This document shows, piece by piece, positions 60,669-64,000 of a stretch of DNA of 64,000 nt. The notes under the pieces are model-generated. The model was not told the origin of the DNA. It made no database searches and saw only the letters and a program-made list of their open reading frames with translations. The stretch comes from JAMXLO01 sp963791495 (lineage in GTDB: Bacteria > Pseudomonadota > Alphaproteobacteria > Acetobacterales > Acetobacteraceae), in NCBI GenBank assembly GCA_963791495.1, contig CAWBST010000009.1, forward strand, positions 372,001-436,000, read 5' to 3'. Position 1 is the first letter of the stretch. Each line of letters starts with the position of its first letter. The position numbers and the translations under genes were made by a program.

Positions 60669-61472
60669 GTGACGCCGCACAAACTTCGCATCGACAATGT
60701 CGCGCTGCGATTTAGCTCACGAGGCGGCATGCCGGTCACCGCGCTCGAGAACATTTCTCTCAACGTCGAGGACAAGGAGTTCTCTGTCATCGTCGGGCCT
60801 TCCGGCTGCGGCAAGACCAGCCTGTTGCGGCTTGTTGCCGGTCTGATTGAGCCCACGGAAGGTACGATCACGCTCGACAACACGGCCATCAGCGGGCCAA
60901 GCAAGGACCGCGGCATGGTGTTCCAGTCCTACACGCTGTTTCCCTGGCTGACGGTGCGGGACAACGTGGAATTCGGCCTGCGGATCGCAGGCGTTCCAGC
61001 GGCGCAGCGGCGCGAGACGGCCAGCCGGTTCATCGGCCAGGTCGGACTGAACGGGTTCGAGCGGCTGTATCCGAAGCAACTCTCCGGCGGGATGATGCAG
61101 CGGGTGGCGCTGGCGCGTGCGCTCGCCAACGATCCGGCGATCCTGTTGATGGACGAGCCGTTCGGTGCGCTCGACAGCCAGACGCGATCACTGATGCAGG
61201 AGTTGCTGCTCGACATCTGGCAGGCGTCGCACAAGACGGTGCTGTTCATCACCCACGATATCGATGAGTCTATCCTGCTTGGCGACCGCGTCTACGTGAT
61301 GACGGCACGGCCCGGCCGCATCAAGGAGATGGTGGAGATCGCCCTGCCACGACCACGCACGGTGGACATGCTGACCACCGATGCGTTCATGGCGATCAAG
61401 CGGCGCATCATGCATCTGATCCACGAAGAGGCGATGCGGAGCATTGCGTCGGAGAGGCCGCGCGCAAGTTGA
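60669..61472 (+). CDS. ABC transporter ATP-binding protein (SsuB/TauB type)
   Basis: A 267-residue ATPase starting with GTG immediately after the permease stop. Walker A GPSGCGKTSL, signature QLSGGMMQRVALARA, Walker B ILLMDEPFGALD and the switch His in FITHDIDES are complete. It powers the importer made of the two preceding gene products. The operon ends here: the next gene is on the other strand. Confidence 0.97.
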   Translation: MTPHKLRIDNVALRFSSRGGMPVTALENISLNVEDKEFSVIVGPSGCGKTSLLRLVAGLIEPTEGTITLDNTAISGPSKDRGMVFQSYTLFPWLTVRDNVEFGLRIAGVPAAQRRETASRFIGQVGLNGFERLYPKQLSGGMMQRVALARALANDPAILLMDEPFGALDSQTRSLMQELLLDIWQASHKTVLFITHDIDESILLGDRVYVMTARPGRIKEMVEIALPRPRTVDMLTTDAFMAIKRRIMHLIHEEAMRSIASERPRAS

Positions 61473-61476
61473 CGCC

Positions 61477-62598
61477 TCACCGCGTCACGAGGTTCGCGAT
61501 GAGCGCGCTCGCCGCCCCTGTCATGCCGAAGAACATCGCGAAGTCCACCCGGCTCACCGCGACGAACAGTCCGACATCGCGACCCGGAGCGAACGCGATG
61601 TAGCTCATGAAGCCCGCGCCGCCACCGCTCTTCGCCACCAGCAGCGGACGAATGCCATCGCTCGCAATGGTGACCCAGCCGAGGCCGAGGCCGGCCATCG
61701 GTCCGGCTTCGTCGAAGCCGATCGCGGCCGGCAGCGACTGACGCGGGCGGTAGACGGCGTGGCTCAACATCAGGATGCCGTCTGGATCTTGGATGTTATG
61801 GCGCAGCCAATGTGCCATGTCGTCACCGGTGCTATAGAGCCCGCCGCTGCCATCGGTTGCATGTGTATCGACACACGTAGCTGCGCCGCCGAGGCCGGTG
61901 CCGACCATGAGGCGGCCGCACTGCTCTTGTGTCGGCGCAAATCCAGTGTCCGCCATGCCAAGCGGCGCAGTGACCCGTGCGCGCAGCAGTTCGGGATAGG
62001 ACTGCCCGCCGGCGGTTTCGATGGCATCGGCAAGCAGGTCGAAGCCGACGTTGGAGTACGAAGCGACCGTGCCGGGCGCCCAGGGAAGCTTGTAATCGGG
62101 CAGCCACTTCCAGCGATCCGCATGGGTCGGCCAGGCGCGTGGGTTCACGCCCTCGGGGGCGCCTTCCATGTCGCGCGGCAGCCCAGCCGAGTGCGTGGCG
62201 AGATCGATCAGCGTAATGGGGCGCGATCCGAACGTCGGCACCTTCACGTCCCCGGCGTATCGCTGCAGCGGATCGGTGATGCGGAGCTTGCCCTCGGCCG
62301 CGAGGGAGACGAGTACTTCGGTCGCGAAAACCTTGGTGATGGAATTCAATCGCAGAAGGCTCTTGCCGTCGGGCGTGTGCTTGTTGCCTTTCTCGGTCTC
62401 GCCGTAGCCGAGTACGACCTGGCGGTCGCCACGCACGATCACCAGGACCATGCCGGGGGCGCCGGAATCGATGAACATGACGGCGCCGGTGAGGTCGCTC
62501 GCCTCGGCCAGGACCGGATCGGTTGGCGGTGTGTCGGCGGCAAGCGAGCGCACAGATGCCGCGACGACCAGCATGAGCGCAACAAGCATGAATCGCAT
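61477..62598 (-). CDS. Serine hydrolase of the class C beta-lactamase/AmpH fold
   Basis: A 373-residue exported protein; ATG 62598 gives a signal peptide (MRFMLVALMLVVAASVRSLA) and has GGGAAGG upstream. The active-site motifs are NSITKVF (SxxK), SYSNVGFD (YxN) and a late KSGGGAG. It resembles the AmpH-type peptidoglycan hydrolases and esterases more than true antibiotic-destroying enzymes; resistance cannot be inferred. It is convergent with the ABC operon. Confidence 0.9.
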   Translation of the reverse strand: MRFMLVALMLVVAASVRSLAADTPPTDPVLAEASDLTGAVMFIDSGAPGMVLVIVRGDRQVVLGYGETEKGNKHTPDGKSLLRLNSITKVFATEVLVSLAAEGKLRITDPLQRYAGDVKVPTFGSRPITLIDLATHSAGLPRDMEGAPEGVNPRAWPTHADRWKWLPDYKLPWAPGTVASYSNVGFDLLADAIETAGGQSYPELLRARVTAPLGMADTGFAPTQEQCGRLMVGTGLGGAATCVDTHATDGSGGLYSTGDDMAHWLRHNIQDPDGILMLSHAVYRPRQSLPAAIGFDEAGPMAGLGLGWVTIASDGIRPLLVAKSGGGAGFMSYIAFAPGRDVGLFVAVSRVDFAMFFGMTGAASALIANLVTR

Positions 62599-62714
62599 CG
62601 CCGCCTTCCCGTTCCGTTGTTCGTAACAGTCCCAGGGACAATACAGGCTGTCCACCTTGGCGTTCGGTTCAACAGCGCCCAGGATCGGATCGACATGGGG
62701 GAGGGTCCGAGACG

Positions 62715-64000
62715 ATGCATGCCACGCACCTGGTGATCGGCGGTGGCTCTGCCGGCTGCGTGATGGCGGCGCGCCTGTCGGAGGCGCCAGGAAACAAGGT
62801 CGTGCTGCTGGAGGCGGGGCACGACTACCCGCCGGACCAGACGCCCGAAGACATCCGCGACACCTATTCGGGCAGCGCACTGATGAACCCGAGCTATTTC
62901 TGGAAGGGTCTGAAGGTACGCCGCAGAGCGGATGTCGCGCCGGTCTACTACGAACAAGGTCGCGTGCTCGGCGGCGGGTCGTCGGTCAACGGGCAGGTGG
63001 CGCTGCGCGGAGCACCGGAGGATTACGACCACTGGAACGCGATCGGCGCAAAGGGCTGGGACTGGAACTCGGTGCTGCCCTATTTTCGCCGGTTGGAAAC
63101 GGATTTGAACTTCACCGACCAGTTGCATGGCGCGCAGGGCCCCATCACCGTCCGCCGCATGCCGATGGAGCAATGGGACGACTTCACCCTGTCCATCACC
63201 AAGGTGTGGAACGAACTCGGCTACCAACTGCGCCCGGACATGAACGGCGAGTTCGGCGAAGGCTACTCGCCGCTGCCGCTGTCCAACGACGGCAGTGCGC
63301 GACGTTCCGCGGCTGTGGGTTATCTGGACGCGTCAACACGGCAGCGTCCAAATCTGCAAATCCTCGGCGAGACGCAGGCGCGGCGGATCCTGTTCGCCAA
63401 TGGCCGTGCCAGCGGTGCAGAGGTGCGCCGCAACGGCTCAATCGAGACGATCACCGCCGACAACGTCGTTGTTTCCTCCGGCGCGCTCCACACGCCATGG
63501 CTGCTGATGCTGTCGGGCATCGGTCCGGGCGAGCATCTGCGCCAGCACGGCATCGCGGTGCAGTTGGATCGGCCCGGCGTTGGCGCCAACCTCATGGATC
63601 ATCCGGCGATCCACATCTCCGGCTATCTTCAGCCGGTGGCACGACACAAGATGGTGCTGCGGCGAAACTACACCTATCTGCGCTGGTCCTCCGGTCTGGC
63701 GGACGTGCCGAAGTCGGACATGGTGATGATGGCAGTCTGCCGCTCCGCCTGGCATGCGATCGGCATACGCATCGGCACCTTGTCGTCCTACATCGGCCGG
63801 TCTTACTCGAAGGGAGAGGTGCGGCTGACCTCGCCCGATCCGGACGACGAGCCGTACGTCGACTTCAACTGGCTGAGCGACCAGCGCGACTTCGACAGGA
63901 TGGTGGATGCATTCCGTCGCATGGCAAGCATCCTGACCAGCGATCCGGTACCGCAGTACATGTCCAACCTGTTCGCCTCGAAATTCTCCCAGCGTGTGCG
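62715..64000 (+). CDS. GMC-family FAD oxidoreductase (choline dehydrogenase-like), partial
   Basis: ATG 62715 follows GGAGGG; the frame stays open for 428 codons to the window edge, so the C-terminal catalytic His-Asn part is missing. It starts HATHLVIGGGSAGCVMAARL (FAD motif), has GRVLGGGSSVNGQVALRG, the GMC signature 1 area, and VVVSSGALHTPWLLMLSGIG, signature 2. It oxidises an alcohol. It is divergent from the beta-lactamase-fold gene. Confidence 0.95.
   Translation, partial: MHATHLVIGGGSAGCVMAARLSEAPGNKVVLLEAGHDYPPDQTPEDIRDTYSGSALMNPSYFWKGLKVRRRADVAPVYYEQGRVLGGGSSVNGQVALRGAPEDYDHWNAIGAKGWDWNSVLPYFRRLETDLNFTDQLHGAQGPITVRRMPMEQWDDFTLSITKVWNELGYQLRPDMNGEFGEGYSPLPLSNDGSARRSAAVGYLDASTRQRPNLQILGETQARRILFANGRASGAEVRRNGSIETITADNVVVSSGALHTPWLLMLSGIGPGEHLRQHGIAVQLDRPGVGANLMDHPAIHISGYLQPVARHKMVLRRNYTYLRWSSGLADVPKSDMVMMAVCRSAWHAIGIRIGTLSSYIGRSYSKGEVRLTSPDPDDEPYVDFNWLSDQRDFDRMVDAFRRMASILTSDPVPQYMSNLFASKFSQRV

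Overview
The window is GC-rich DNA from an alphaproteobacterium. Protein style and gene content (rplKAJL-rpoBC, HemP-type iron operon, an OprB-like porin, GMC oxidoreductase, many VOC and enolase-superfamily genes) suggest Rhodospirillales, probably Acetobacteraceae; that placement is an inference from protein sequence only.

Layout. 0-2 kb: a LysR regulator (cut by the window edge) divergent from a bile-acid:Na+ symporter-like carrier, then a VOC protein. 2-13.5 kb (minus strand): rpoC, rpoB, rplL, rplJ, rplA, rplK, with structured leaders, REP-like palindromes and a clear rho-independent terminator after rpoC; two tiny unknown genes replace the usual secE-nusG upstream. 13.7-19.3 kb: a Fur-box-flanked promoter driving an iron operon (cupredoxin, hemP, porin, beta-propeller, Tat-exported EfeB peroxidase, periplasmic protein), then a chemoreceptor. 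21.2-25.3 kb: eutB and eutC (ethanolamine ammonia-lyase) split by an inverted three-gene cassette: a small peptide with a textbook double-glycine leader, an eight-cysteine protein and a kinase-fold protein. This cassette is the best candidate for an undescribed system. 25.4-35.8 kb: mixed metabolism (enolase-superfamily dehydratase, HAD phosphatase, SGNH hydrolase, a DUF559 gene boxed in inverted repeats, CinA-type amidase, two Gfo/Idh/MocA dehydrogenases, SDR, S49 peptidase, TRAP-type binding protein, REC-EAL phosphodiesterase). 35.8-40.6 kb: aromatic-catabolism-like genes (Rieske oxygenase, extradiol dioxygenase, flavin amine oxidase, acyl-CoA dehydrogenase). 40.6-46.9 kb: a degraded, partly AT-richer accessory patch with a truncated molybdenum hydroxylase subunit, a BrnT/BrnA-like toxin-antitoxin pair and a second antitoxin fragment. 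46.9-64 kb: MFS carriers, Hsp20, an ECF sigma/anti-sigma pair, a galactonate-dehydratase-like enzyme, an Fe-S pair with a ring-cleavage dioxygenase, an NrtA/TauA-type ABC importer, a beta-lactamase-fold hydrolase and a GMC oxidoreductase running off the end.

Quality warning. Six otherwise conserved genes, including essential rplA, are broken by single-base indels: eight of the nine are consistent with +1 insertions, often beside short runs. Sequencing or assembly error is the likeliest cause, so those genes should be read as probably intact in the living cell.
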